NCBI GenBank assembly: GCA_938008575.1 | Contig: CALLKB010000279.1 | Coordinates: 1-32,745 of the forward strand | Length of the DNA stretch: 32,745 nt | Direction: 5' to 3' | Source: an uncultured Cytophagaceae bacterium | GTDB taxonomy: Bacteria > Bacteroidota > Bacteroidia > Cytophagales > Spirosomataceae | Shown here: one piece after another, positions 26,401 to 32,745 of the stretch | How positions within the stretch are numbered: position 1 is the first letter of the stretch | How the letters are laid out: each line of letters begins with the position of its first letter | Made by a program: the position numbers and the translations under genes | Notes under the pieces: generated by a model | The model's database searches: none | What the model saw: only the letters and a program-made list of their open reading frames with translations | Told to the model about the DNA's origin: nothing

Positions 26401-27383
26401 AGGTTAGGGGTTTGTTGGATTGACTCAATGGCTCCCACGGTCAAGATATTTTTTGCAGTACCCGTCGTGGAGATGATATCATAAGCGTCGTTTTTTGACC
26501 GGATGATATTGCTGGAATCTTTTGTGTTTTTGAGGTAATAATATTCGCCTTTGGTGAAATCAGGGCCATTTTCTGATCGGCTATTTCCAGCTGATTTGGT
26601 AATGAGGTAGTAGGGGGCATTGAAGGCAATCTTGTCCAAGGCTTGCGCATTGCTGTCATAATACCCGAACTTATAATCTTCTAGTGTGCTGATAGCATCA
26701 TTTCCCCACCACTGCCATTTGTTTTTCGTCGAGTCATAAACCCATCCCGCCTGATACCCATAGGAATGATTACTGATTAATAAATTCGGTGATGCTGCAC
26801 TAATTTCTGAATTGTCATTATTATAATCCCAGACCTTTAAATCCGCTCCGAAAGCCATTCCACGTGCCGAAGCAATTACCCCACTAGCAATCATTGTTCC
26901 CGCAACGTGCGTGGCGTGCAGGTCGGATGTTAATACACTCTCTTGTGATTTTATGCGACTGCCAAATTCCTGATGCGTCGACATTGCACCTCCGCCATCC
27001 CAAAGGGCTAGTTTTCCAGCAAGCGTGTCAGATTTTCCCGTTAATGATAGCCCTAATCCGCCCGTGCTATACAATTGATCAGTACGTGTTATTTGTGCAG
27101 AACGGCGATTCGACTCGATCCCTAGATATAGGGCTTCTCCAAGTGAATTGATCTGCTGTAAAGTGATTTTTTTATCCCCGATTTGGTCTTGGAGTTTAAT
27201 GCCATTCTGTTTGGCGAGTGCTTGACTCTGTAAATACTGCTTATTTTGCTCCCGACTGAAATCATCCGCAAACTCTTGCATGCGTTGTTTATTTTCACCC
27301 CTGTACAATTCATGTTGGGCATGAATGCTCATGGAGAAAATAAGCATCAAGATAACCGTGTTAAGTAGTTGTTGGGGGCGCAT
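23445..27383 (-). CDS. Secreted S8 family subtilisin-like protease with T9SS C-terminal sorting domain
   Basis: Large extracellular serine protease (1312 residues). It has a signal peptide (to about residue 23, ending SIHAQ), a short propeptide-like region, and a subtilase domain with the triad Asp129 (KLALWDGGG), His159 (HATHVAGTM) and Ser377 (DGTSMSSPQVAG), plus oxyanion Asn267. Further on are a proprotein/CUB-like beta region, a GEVED-type domain (WNQDGDFDDADEL), a CARDB-like segment, Ig-like repeats (QWLLNGVAIAGA, QWYLNGKAIPGA) and a final 80-residue T9SS type A sorting domain (ITAFPNPTQNEITL to the end). It is probably exported by T9SS and either surface-attached or released. The frame opens with GTG at 27386, but the adjacent ATG at 27383 gives a normal signal peptide. 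The 19-base gap to rnhB suggests co-transcription. Confidence 0.95.
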   Translation of the reverse strand: MRPQQLLNTVILMLIFSMSIHAQHELYRGENKQRMQEFADDFSREQNKQYLQSQALAKQNGIKLQDQIGDKKITLQQINSLGEALYLGIESNRRSAQITRTDQLYSTGGLGLSLTGKSDTLAGKLALWDGGGAMSTHQEFGSRIKSQESVLTSDLHATHVAGTMIASGVIASARGMAFGADLKVWDYNNDNSEISAASPNLLISNHSYGYQAGWVYDSTKNKWQWWGNDAISTLEDYKFGYYDSNAQALDKIAFNAPYYLITKSAGNSRSENGPDFTKGEYYYLKNTKDSSNIIRSKNDAYDIISTTGTAKNILTVGAIESIQQTPNLASDLRVSNFTSWGPTDDGRIKPDIMGVGTDILSTSNTSNAAYTTLDGTSMSSPQVAGSLFLLQQLYNRLNNGKFMRSATLKGLVIHTAMDFGPVGPDYQSGWGLLNAESAAKVIQNTDKTQAIRELSLSNGTLYTEKLIASGAGNISVTLSWTDPEGNVLPLVASSLNNRTPRLVNDLDIKIQDSKGTYLPFTLDPENPSALAKTGVNNLDNIEKIIIHQSIPGETYTLSINHKGTLKNNLQDFSLILSGIAGKAYCSASTSANKLVISKVLVDSKSVANTLDSTGAAIPIEIGETKIANILFSNSTAKNLRAVVDWNQDGDFDDADELINASTNLSANSINLSITPPTSVSINKRYKVRILASNDPISGSCGTISNGNILETSIQILQASNDVEATGISTPVGNFCQNTGSLKLIARVKNSGTKTQYNVPVQISVFENAQQIGTLKGIVNKIFAGHEQELALQADITLLAGKTYNFELTNQLASDQYAPNNKIQIQQKIESPQTPVATGTQCTPGTLVNLTSLSDGALWYANNTLVGTGPKISLPATATYQVAQADFSGSLSPSGKLAFGTGTYYENFGPQPIFEIKSPIVLESARIYVGTSGTITFSVYNKDTGELVASTTKEVEATRTQSNLTRVGGQLIDDKNDPGQIVYLNLAFPKAGSYLISQTCSNGASIFRSNRSLADTVNAPTNLGYPYSIANILSLTGAKFNGSAITTGYYYFYDMKFRSVGCPSPRSQVAVNTSPSPTVSISPTGTLTACSNEIKSLVATYSENSSIQWLLNGVAIAGATQASFSANKSGIYQAQVSNISNCSNTSSSFNLVYSNPLSPLLSYANGVLKSSGGNNMQWYLNGKAIPGAIEANYLPTESGTYAIKLTDINGCVASSENYRISILANAEQNPFLQITAFPNPTQNEITLGLPDKFQQTASLKVELWNQVGQRIKTVNFENPSQQIRLDVRELTNGNYIISFPEIPNQAGIKFVKF

Positions 27384-27405
27384 CACACAGAGCTAAAGTA
27401 CTAAT

Positions 27406-28014
27406 TTAGGCTTTTTCCTTTAATTCTACACGAAAGGTTTTTCGGTGGATTTCCGTAGGTCCTATGCGAAGGACTGCCTTTCGATGTTCCAAGGTCGGAT
27501 AGCCCGCATTTCGCTCCCATCCGTAGCCTGGAAAGCGTTCTGCAGCTTTTTGCATCCATTCATCTCGATAAGTTTTGGCTAATATGGAAGCTGCCGCTAT
27601 CGAAAAATACTTGGAATCTCCTTTCACAATGCAGGTGTGCTGGACAAATGGGTAGCTAATAAAACGATTTCCGTCGACTAATAAATGGTCAGGTTTAGTT
27701 TGTAGTTTGTCCACAGCTTTGTGCATCGCCATGACACTTGCTTTGTAGATATTAATTTGATCAATCGTCTCATGGTCAACTTCTGCAATCGCATAATCAA
27801 TGGCATAGGTTTTGACCACTTCGATTAATTGTTGCCGCTGTTTCGCATTCAATTGTTTAGAATCAGTCAATAATTTATCATGAAAATCTTTGGGTAAAAT
27901 GACAGCAGCTGCAACTACAGGTCCTGCCAAACACCCTCGACCGGCTTCATCTAGGCCTGCTTCGATCCCTTCAGCCTGAAAATAAGGTAGTAAAGCGTGT
28001 TTAATTATTGACAT
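27406..28014 (-). CDS. rnhB: Ribonuclease HII
   Basis: Cuts RNA in RNA-DNA hybrids and removes misincorporated ribonucleotides. About 202 residues with the four acidic active-site residues: Asp22-Glu23 in LDEAGRGCLAGPVVAAA, Asp114 in LLVDGNRF and Asp151 in KTYRDEW, plus the conserved KGDSKYFSIAAASILAK block. The open frame extends to a GTG at 28053, but the ATG at 28014 gives the usual N-terminus (MSIIKHALLPYF), and a -7-like element (CATATTTG on the minus strand, 28053-28060) sits on the GTG, so I prefer 28014. Upstream is a divergent beta-barrel gene; downstream, 19 bases away, is the subtilase gene. Confidence 0.95.
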   Translation of the reverse strand: MSIIKHALLPYFQAEGIEAGLDEAGRGCLAGPVVAAAVILPKDFHDKLLTDSKQLNAKQRQQLIEVVKTYAIDYAIAEVDHETIDQINIYKASVMAMHKAVDKLQTKPDHLLVDGNRFISYPFVQHTCIVKGDSKYFSIAAASILAKTYRDEWMQKAAERFPGYGWERNAGYPTLEHRKAVLRIGPTEIHRKTFRVELKEKA

Positions 28015-28031
28015 TATTCCGTTGCGAACAA

Positions 28032-28040
28032 TAAATTTTG
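28032..28040 (+). promoter_or_regulatory. Candidate promoter for the beta-barrel gene
   Basis: TTG at 28008-28010 is followed after 21 bases by TAAATTTTG (one base longer than the TAnnTTTG consensus). Transcription would start near 28047, about 38 bases before the ATG at 28085. This overlaps the rnhB start region. Confidence 0.35.
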
Positions 28041-28084
28041 TTGGTGTTTCCACAAATATGGCTTAAAATTGCTAATTATTTCCA

Positions 28085-28771
28085 ATGATTCCACCTATGA
28101 TTAAGCACCTAGTTTGTAGTTTTTTGTGTATTTCGCTACTTGTAAATACAGCATTTGCTCAAAAAAATCGCTCCAAAAAGATTTTCCATATCGAAGCGAA
28201 GTCGGCCCGTTTCAGCGGTGATGGTGTAGGAGGGGAAACCTATTTTTTTAAACCAGCCTTCGAAGTTGGCTTCGGTGTGCAATATCCATTAACATCCCGC
28301 GTCAGCTTTAATCCCGAATTAACCTTGTCACAAAAAGGATTTCATGGCAAAACGAATTATTCGGATTCTACGTATACAGAACGAAACATATCCTTAAACT
28401 ACTTGGATATCAGCCCTAATTTCGAGATTAAATTAGGTTCCGTTTCCGAATATGCGAGTGGGTTTTCCGTGTGGGGTGGTCCATACATGGGAATAGGCCT
28501 TTGGGACAACGCTACTTACGATATCCGCTCAGCAAATGTGCTGAAGCCAGGGACCTATGTATTGACTTCTACGACGGGTGAAAGCTTTTCGCGTGACGTT
28601 CGCCGACTAGACCTAGGTTTTAAAGTGGGCATCGGTGTTGTTTCCCAAAACTTTGTATCCGTAGGATTAACGTACCAAGCAGGACTAATCAATATAGCGA
28701 CTGATACAAAATCATTGTATAATCAGTCACTCGGTTTTTACATGCGTGTTTTCTTCGACGAGATTCTCTAG
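28085..28771 (+). CDS. Outer-membrane beta-barrel protein (PorT-family-like)
   Basis: A 228-residue protein with a signal peptide (ending NTAFAQ, about residue 25), followed by alternating hydrophobic strands rich in aromatic and Gly residues, for example VGFGVQYPLTSRVSFNPELT, LNYLDISPNFEIKLG and VWGGPYMGIGL. It ends in strands typical of small eight-stranded barrels (LGFYMRVFF). This looks like the widespread Bacteroidota outer membrane beta-barrel family often named PorT family, but such naming does not imply a T9SS role. The start at 28085 could instead be the ATG at 28097 (MIKHLVCS). It is a single-gene unit, divergent from rnhB and converging with pyrC 2 bases away. Confidence 0.82.
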   Translation: MIPPMIKHLVCSFLCISLLVNTAFAQKNRSKKIFHIEAKSARFSGDGVGGETYFFKPAFEVGFGVQYPLTSRVSFNPELTLSQKGFHGKTNYSDSTYTERNISLNYLDISPNFEIKLGSVSEYASGFSVWGGPYMGIGLWDNATYDIRSANVLKPGTYVLTSTTGESFSRDVRRLDLGFKVGIGVVSQNFVSVGLTYQAGLINIATDTKSLYNQSLGFYMRVFFDEIL

Positions 28772-28773
28772 GC

Positions 28774-30114
28774 CTAACGATTAAAAAGTAGTCGTACTCC
28801 TTTTTTACTCATATCAAATCGGCCATTTGCATAGGCCAAATGTCCTGAGACAAACGTGTGTGTAATGCTCGCTGGGAATTGATGCCCTTCTAATGGTGAC
28901 CAGGCACATTGATAATGTAGTGACGATTTAGTCACCTCATGCGTTAGCTGTAAATCAACAATTGCCAAATCAGCCCAATAACCCTCTCTGATATATCCGC
29001 GATCTTGAATTTGGAAACATTCAGCCAAATTATGCGCTGTTTTTTCTGCAATTTGAGGAAGGCTTAATACACCTTCTTGGCTCATTTCTAATAACATCAA
29101 TAAGGGGTGCTGAACCAAGGGTAGGCCAGAAGGTGATTTCCAATAACCTTGTTGTTTCTCCTCCCACGTGTGTGGAGCGTGATCTGTGGCAATGACATCA
29201 ATAGCTCCTGTTTGAAGTGCTTGTCTGATCGCTGCACGATGTCTTCCATCTTTGATGGCAGGATTACATTTGATTTGATTTCCTAAAGTTTCATAGCTTG
29301 CGGCATCAAACCACAAGTGATGAACACAGGCCTCAGCTGTAATTCGTTTGTCTTTCACAGGCTTACCTGTTTCGAATAAGGCTAGTTCTTCCTCTGTACT
29401 AATATGTAAAATGTGCAAACGGGTATTGGACTTTTTCGCCAAATCTACCGCCATCGATGAAGATAAATAACAAGCCTCTTCATTACGAATCAAGGGATGA
29501 ATAAAGGCCGGTGCATCTTCCGTTGGGTATTTTTCTCTGAATAATTCCAGACGCGCACGTACTGTTGCCTCATCTTCGCAATGCGTCGCAATCAATAATT
29601 CGCTGGAATTGAAAAGTGTTTCTAGGGTTTTGGTATTATCCACTAGCATATTTCCTGTGCTAGATCCCATGAATATCTTGATCCCACAAACATTGTTTTT
29701 GTTCGTCTTTAATACTTCTTCCAAATTGTCATTGGCAGCCCCCATAAAGAAAGAGTAGTTGGCCAAAGAGCTCTCATGTGCGATGTGGTATTTGTCCGAA
29801 AGTAATTCTTGCGTCAGAGCATTCGGAACGGTGTTCGGCATTTCCATGAAACTCGTTACGCCACCGGCTACTGCCGCGCGCGCTTCGCTAGCAATGGTTG
29901 CCTTGTGTGTCAAACCGGGTTCTCTAAAGTGGACCTGGTCATCAATCATACCTGGAAAAACATGTTTGCCTTCTAAATCAATGATCTGTTCGTTTCCTTC
30001 CGGACTTAAGCTCGTTCCGATTTTCTCAATTCGGCCGTTTTTAATGCGAATATCACCTGGCGTGATTTGCCCTTCGTTGACGATTTGACCATTTTTCAAT
30101 AAATATGCCGACAT
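28774..30114 (-). CDS. pyrC: Dihydroorotase (class I)
   Basis: Third step of pyrimidine synthesis: reversible cyclisation of carbamoyl aspartate to dihydroorotate. The 446-residue amidohydrolase shows IDDQVHFREPGLTHKA, the conserved MEMPNTVPNA segment, Lys146 (GIKIFMGSSTGN, probably the carboxylated metal bridge), His178 (ATHCEDE), His237 (LHILHIST) and Asp311 (IATDHAPHTWEEK). In the first metal motif the usual Asp-x-His-x-His is Asp-Asp-Gln-Val-His, so one His is Gln60. I recall this form in other Bacteroidota dihydroorotases, so the enzyme is probably active. It begins 1 base after the stop of the PorE-like gene, so the two are co-transcribed. Confidence 0.92.
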   Translation of the reverse strand: MSAYLLKNGQIVNEGQITPGDIRIKNGRIEKIGTSLSPEGNEQIIDLEGKHVFPGMIDDQVHFREPGLTHKATIASEARAAVAGGVTSFMEMPNTVPNALTQELLSDKYHIAHESSLANYSFFMGAANDNLEEVLKTNKNNVCGIKIFMGSSTGNMLVDNTKTLETLFNSSELLIATHCEDEATVRARLELFREKYPTEDAPAFIHPLIRNEEACYLSSSMAVDLAKKSNTRLHILHISTEEELALFETGKPVKDKRITAEACVHHLWFDAASYETLGNQIKCNPAIKDGRHRAAIRQALQTGAIDVIATDHAPHTWEEKQQGYWKSPSGLPLVQHPLLMLLEMSQEGVLSLPQIAEKTAHNLAECFQIQDRGYIREGYWADLAIVDLQLTHEVTKSSLHYQCAWSPLEGHQFPASITHTFVSGHLAYANGRFDMSKKGVRLLFNR

Positions 30115-30115
30115 A

Positions 30116-32122
30116 TTATTCCTGATTTATTTGGATGATTTTAAACTCTGTCCGACGGTTCTGCTGATGCATTTCCTCTGGGCAATCTACCCCGTCTGAA
30201 CATTCATTGATTAATTGGCTTTCGCCATAACCTTTCGGTTTGATTCGGTCTTTTGCGATACCGCGTTGTAAGATGTATTTTACAGCTGATTCCGCGCGGC
30301 GTTGTGATAACTTCTGATTATATGCAGCCGTTGCACGGGCATCTGTATGGGCACCCAATTCCAAATTCACTTGTGGGTTATCCTGCAAGAAATTGACAAT
30401 TTTGTCTAATTCAACAGCTGCGTCTGGTCGGATATCTGCTTTGTCTAAATCGTAATAAATGGAATTCAACTGGTAAAATTGACTAATTTCTTTGCCGATT
30501 TCCGGTTGGTCCATCACGATTTTAAACGCAAACGTTGTATCCGTGAGTTCCTTTTTTAGCAAAGCCTGTGGGATTTCTCTGCCTTCCAACGAAAAGCTCG
30601 AACGAGCCGAAATATATCCGTCTTTTTCAAGTTTGAACTGAACCTCATCGCCCGAGTTTAAATTGATTGGTTCTATTTTCCCCAGTTTATCCGTAGTAAA
30701 AACTTCGCTAGATTCCCCATTTCTTCTTGCACTTACCTGAACCCCCGGAATCGTCTTGCCATCCGGTTGAACGACTTGTACGGCTAACGCATAATTGACC
30801 GTTTTTAATGCTTGTGGCACTTGCGTTGACGTGGTATCATTTGACCACCAATGTTCTTCGCTTCCGCTGGACTTAAAGAAATAAATGTCGTCATCTCCTT
30901 TGCCGCCGGGACGATTGGAGCTGATATAACCCGAAAGCGGGTCGGATAAATTAATCGCAAAATCATCGCCAATCGAATTCAACGGGACGCCTAAATGCTC
31001 AACGCTGATTTCGTTTTCGTTCCGACTTGCTACGTAAAGGTCTAATCCTCCGATGCTCGGATGTCCATCTGATGAAAAGTACAGTTTTCCATTTTCACTT
31101 ACATAAGGGAAAATTTCATCTCCAGGGGTGTTGATGATGGACCCTAAGTTTATAGGTCTTCCAAAACGTCCTGAATTGTCAACGGGTACGCGATATAGAT
31201 CCAGGCCTCCTTTGCCACCTCTTCGATTTGAGCTGAAATAGAGCGTTCGGTCATCAAATGAAAAACAGGGGCTTCCGTCCCAAGCGATCGAATCAGATAT
31301 GGCTAGGCGTTCTGGTTCCGACCAATCATTTCCATTTTTTTTCGAAATGTATAAATCTACATCCGGCGAAGGATCCTTGCTTTTGCCGGTATTGCCGCGT
31401 GCAAAAACAACCGTTGTTCCATCGTGTGAAAATGCGGGAGTTCCGTCATTGGCATTCTCCTTGTAGAGCTGAGTGCTGAATAAATGTGGCGTGGTGATTT
31501 CGTTTTCTTTCAGCAATGGAGCACTATAAAGTCCCAAAAATGGAAGTCCATTGTTTTTGTAAATTAAGGGTTTGCTTGAACTGGTAAAGAGTAATTCATT
31601 TCCAATTTTTTGCGCGGCAAATTCCGTTTTAGGGGTATTCCCCATTAATGGAAAGAGTGTAACAGGGCTTTGTTTTTGAACAAGCGATGGGATTTTATCC
31701 AAATTCTCTAATTCAATTTCGGCCTTAATTTGGTAGAAACGATTCGGCTTACTTTGAAGGAATTTAGTTAAAGCGGTTTTGCACAAGGTATAATCGCCGA
31801 GTGATTTTGCTGCTAAGGCAATGTGATAATTGACTAAAATGTCGTCGATTCCTTTTGATTGGGCTTTTTGGTAATAGGGGAGTGATAGTCCAATCCGATT
31901 AGATAGTCGGTAAGATTCCGCCACATAATAGGCGCTTTTATCTCCTTCGATACCTTGATCGGCCAAAGGCTTCAGTGCTTGAATGGCCCATTCGTATTCG
32001 CCTCGTTCAAAATATTTCAAGCCTTTTTTGCTTGTTTGACGCGTAGGATTACAGCCAAATATCGTTATGAGAACGATAAAAAAAGCGAGTAAACGGACGG
32101 ATTGACTGGATTTTGCTAGCAT
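30116..32122 (-). CDS. PorE-like envelope lipoprotein (TPR, beta-propeller, CRD, OmpA domain)
   Basis: A 668-residue lipoprotein with the lipobox IFGC (Cys24). Domains in order: TPR-like helices (about 30-135, GLKYFERGEYEWAIQAL), a PD40/WD40-like propeller (about 150-420, with repeats such as FSFDDRTLYFSSNRRGGKGG and GKLYFSSDGHPSIGGLDLY), a carboxypeptidase-regulatory-like domain (about 440-540) and an OmpA-like peptidoglycan-binding domain (about 550-668, with HTDARATAAYNQKLSQRRA). This order matches PorE of the type IX secretion system, which ties the Por machinery to peptidoglycan. Paralogues with the same layout exist in Bacteroidota, so orthology is not certain. The coupled pyrC downstream is functionally unrelated. 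Confidence 0.85.
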   Translation of the reverse strand: MLAKSSQSVRLLAFFIVLITIFGCNPTRQTSKKGLKYFERGEYEWAIQALKPLADQGIEGDKSAYYVAESYRLSNRIGLSLPYYQKAQSKGIDDILVNYHIALAAKSLGDYTLCKTALTKFLQSKPNRFYQIKAEIELENLDKIPSLVQKQSPVTLFPLMGNTPKTEFAAQKIGNELLFTSSSKPLIYKNNGLPFLGLYSAPLLKENEITTPHLFSTQLYKENANDGTPAFSHDGTTVVFARGNTGKSKDPSPDVDLYISKKNGNDWSEPERLAISDSIAWDGSPCFSFDDRTLYFSSNRRGGKGGLDLYRVPVDNSGRFGRPINLGSIINTPGDEIFPYVSENGKLYFSSDGHPSIGGLDLYVASRNENEISVEHLGVPLNSIGDDFAINLSDPLSGYISSNRPGGKGDDDIYFFKSSGSEEHWWSNDTTSTQVPQALKTVNYALAVQVVQPDGKTIPGVQVSARRNGESSEVFTTDKLGKIEPINLNSGDEVQFKLEKDGYISARSSFSLEGREIPQALLKKELTDTTFAFKIVMDQPEIGKEISQFYQLNSIYYDLDKADIRPDAAVELDKIVNFLQDNPQVNLELGAHTDARATAAYNQKLSQRRAESAVKYILQRGIAKDRIKPKGYGESQLINECSDGVDCPEEMHQQNRRTEFKIIQINQE

Positions 32123-32139
32123 GGCCCTTAAAGATCTTT

Positions 32140-32147
32140 CAAATGTA
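32140..32147 (-). promoter_or_regulatory. Candidate -7 promoter element for the PorE-like gene
   Basis: The minus strand reads TACATTTG, an exact TAnnTTTG match, 18 bases before the ATG at 32122. The -33 element is not clear. The predicted leader is about 12 bases. Confidence 0.45.
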
Positions 32148-32172
32148 ATAAGCTATGCTCGTTTTTTTGATG

Positions 32173-32180
32173 TACCTTTG
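32173..32180 (+). promoter_or_regulatory. Candidate -7 promoter element for the arginine-rich repeat gene
   Basis: TACCTTTG matches TAnnTTTG exactly and predicts a start near 32187, leaving a leader of about 59 bases before the ATG at 32246. The element is divergent from that at 32140-32147. Confidence 0.45.
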
Positions 32181-32245
32181 CATAAATTATCAATCAGTCA
32201 AGGAAATAAATCCTTGTCAAATCCAGCAGTGATGTTGCATATTTT

Positions 32246-32745
32246 ATGAGAAAAAGAATTCAGAAAGACGACAATCGTCGTTCAGATGCGCCACGTAGTA
32301 ATTCAGGTGGTCGCTCAACAGCAAGAAATTTTAGTGATCGTTCTTCAGGGCCTAATCGGGCGTCTGCAGGAGACCGTAAACCTTTTGAAGGCGGAGATCG
32401 TCCATATACACCACGTGCTCTGCGCGAAGGTGGTGAACGTCGGCCTTTCAACCGTGAAGGATCTAGCGATCGTCCATATACACCGCGCGCACCGCGTGAG
32501 GGTGGTGAACGTCGTCCTTTTAACCGTGAGGGATCTAGCGATCGTCCTTATACGCCTCGTGCACCTCGTGAAGAGGGTGAGCGTCGCCCTTACAACCGTG
32601 AAGGATCTAGCGATCGTCCATATACTCCGCGTGCACCTCGTGAAGGTGGTGAGCGTCGCCCTTACAATCGTGAAGGATCTAGCGATCGTCCTTATACGCC
32701 ACGTGCACCTCGTGAGGATGGAGAGCGTCGTCCATTCAATCGTGA
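32246..32745 (+). CDS. Arginine-rich tandem-repeat protein, N-terminal part (possibly a pseudouridine synthase tail)
   Basis: Hand translation from the ATG at 32246 gives an uninterrupted frame to the right edge (166 full codons). It opens MRKRIQKDDNRRSDAPRS, a basic, Ser/Asn-rich and probably disordered stretch. From residue 51 it consists of 24-residue repeats containing SSDRPYTPRAPRE and GERRPFNREG in phase. It has no signal peptide or hydrophobic segment, so it is cytosolic. In Bacteroidota such R-rich tails often precede an RluB-type rRNA pseudouridine synthase domain, and related tails occur on DEAD-box helicases. The catalytic part would lie outside the window, so this identity is a guess from memory of the family. 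A coding role is supported by the intact frame and by synonymous changes between copies. Confidence 0.8.
   Translation, partial: MRKRIQKDDNRRSDAPRSNSGGRSTARNFSDRSSGPNRASAGDRKPFEGGDRPYTPRALREGGERRPFNREGSSDRPYTPRAPREGGERRPFNREGSSDRPYTPRAPREEGERRPYNREGSSDRPYTPRAPREGGERRPYNREGSSDRPYTPRAPREDGERRPFNR
32396..32745 (+). repeat. 72-bp in-frame tandem repeat, 4.9 copies visible
   Basis: Copies begin at GATCGTCC in positions 32396, 32468, 32540, 32612 and 32684, exactly 72 bases apart; the last is cut by the window edge. Each encodes 24 residues. Differences are mostly third-base changes (for example CCA/CCT, ACA/ACG/ACT, CGT/CGC) with a few substitutions (Phe/Tyr before Asn, Gly/Glu/Asp in the GG position, Ala-Leu in copy one), so the protein sequence is being kept while the DNA drifts. 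Confidence 0.95.

Noticed and set aside
28015..28053. GTG-started N-terminal extension of RNase HII
   Set aside because: The ATG at 28014 gives the usual N-terminus, and a promoter-like -7 element overlaps the GTG.
32260..32451. Minus-strand open frame over the arginine-rich repeats
   Set aside because: It is the shadow of the in-phase repeat codons on the other strand; the plus-strand frame has a promoter box, an ATG and runs through all repeats.
32396..32745. Regularly spaced repeats that could suggest a CRISPR array
   Set aside because: The repeat unit is continuous with no unique spacers, stays in one reading frame, and varies mainly at third codon positions, so it is a coding tandem repeat.
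1..32745. Mobile elements, prophage, tRNA or rRNA genes
   Set aside because: I saw no transposase, integrase, terminal repeats or tRNA-like cloverleaf; gene content and spacing are those of an ordinary chromosome region.

Overview
The window looks like a chromosomal segment of a Bacteroidota bacterium, probably of the order Cytophagales. The evidence is a gldH-type gliding lipoprotein gene, a subtilase with a C-terminal type IX secretion (T9SS) sorting domain, a PorE-like OmpA lipoprotein, a DUF4293 gene, a RicT/PSP1 protein next to gldH, and several promoter elements of the Bacteroidota -7 form TAnnTTTG. Genes are tightly packed, the longest gene-free stretch is about 125 bp, and I see no RNA genes, insertion sequences, prophage or CRISPR. 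This is mostly core genome rather than an accessory island.

Layout. Positions 1-12228 hold one unbroken run of nine minus-strand genes, read right to left: recQ, purD, ricT, gldH, an Lrp/AsnC regulator, an RND efflux adaptor, a family 9 glycosyltransferase, the RND permease and ribD (cut by the left edge). Facing away from recQ is kdsD (plus). Next come DUF4293 and a carotenoid desaturase (crtD-like), both minus, then aspS (plus), which ends at a strong hairpin shared with the converging sulP-can pair (bicarbonate/sulfate-type transporter plus beta carbonic anhydrase). Two secreted proteins of unknown function (minus, stop/start overlapping) lie back to back with a plus-strand operon of fcl (GDP-fucose synthase, TTG start), a methyltransferase and a YhdH-type reductase. 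Converging with this is the 1312-residue secreted subtilase, preceded by rnhB. A small outer-membrane beta-barrel gene (plus) converges with pyrC, which lies one base after a PorE-like envelope lipoprotein gene (both minus). At the right edge a plus-strand gene begins that encodes near-perfect 24-residue arginine-rich repeats; it is probably the N-terminal tail of an RNA-binding protein or pseudouridine synthase, but the domain that would prove it lies outside.

How the genes fit together. Much of the window serves the cell envelope: LPS precursor supply (kdsD) and possibly LPS assembly (GT9), efflux (RND), sugar nucleotides (fcl), carotenoids (crtD), and T9SS/gliding (gldH, the PorE-like lipoprotein, and the subtilase as a likely substrate). 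The rest is housekeeping: purine, pyrimidine and riboflavin synthesis, tRNA charging, DNA repair and RNA-primer removal.

I found no clearly new defence or mobile system. The points most worth a second look are the arginine-rich tandem-repeat tail, the R/G/P-rich tail on RicT, the glycosyltransferase lodged between RND adaptor and permease, the PorE-like/pyrC pairing, the replaced metal-site histidine in PyrC, and the unknown secreted pair at 19386-20662. Several start codons are corrected here: Lrp, DUF4293, rnhB, the subtilase, and probably kdsD.
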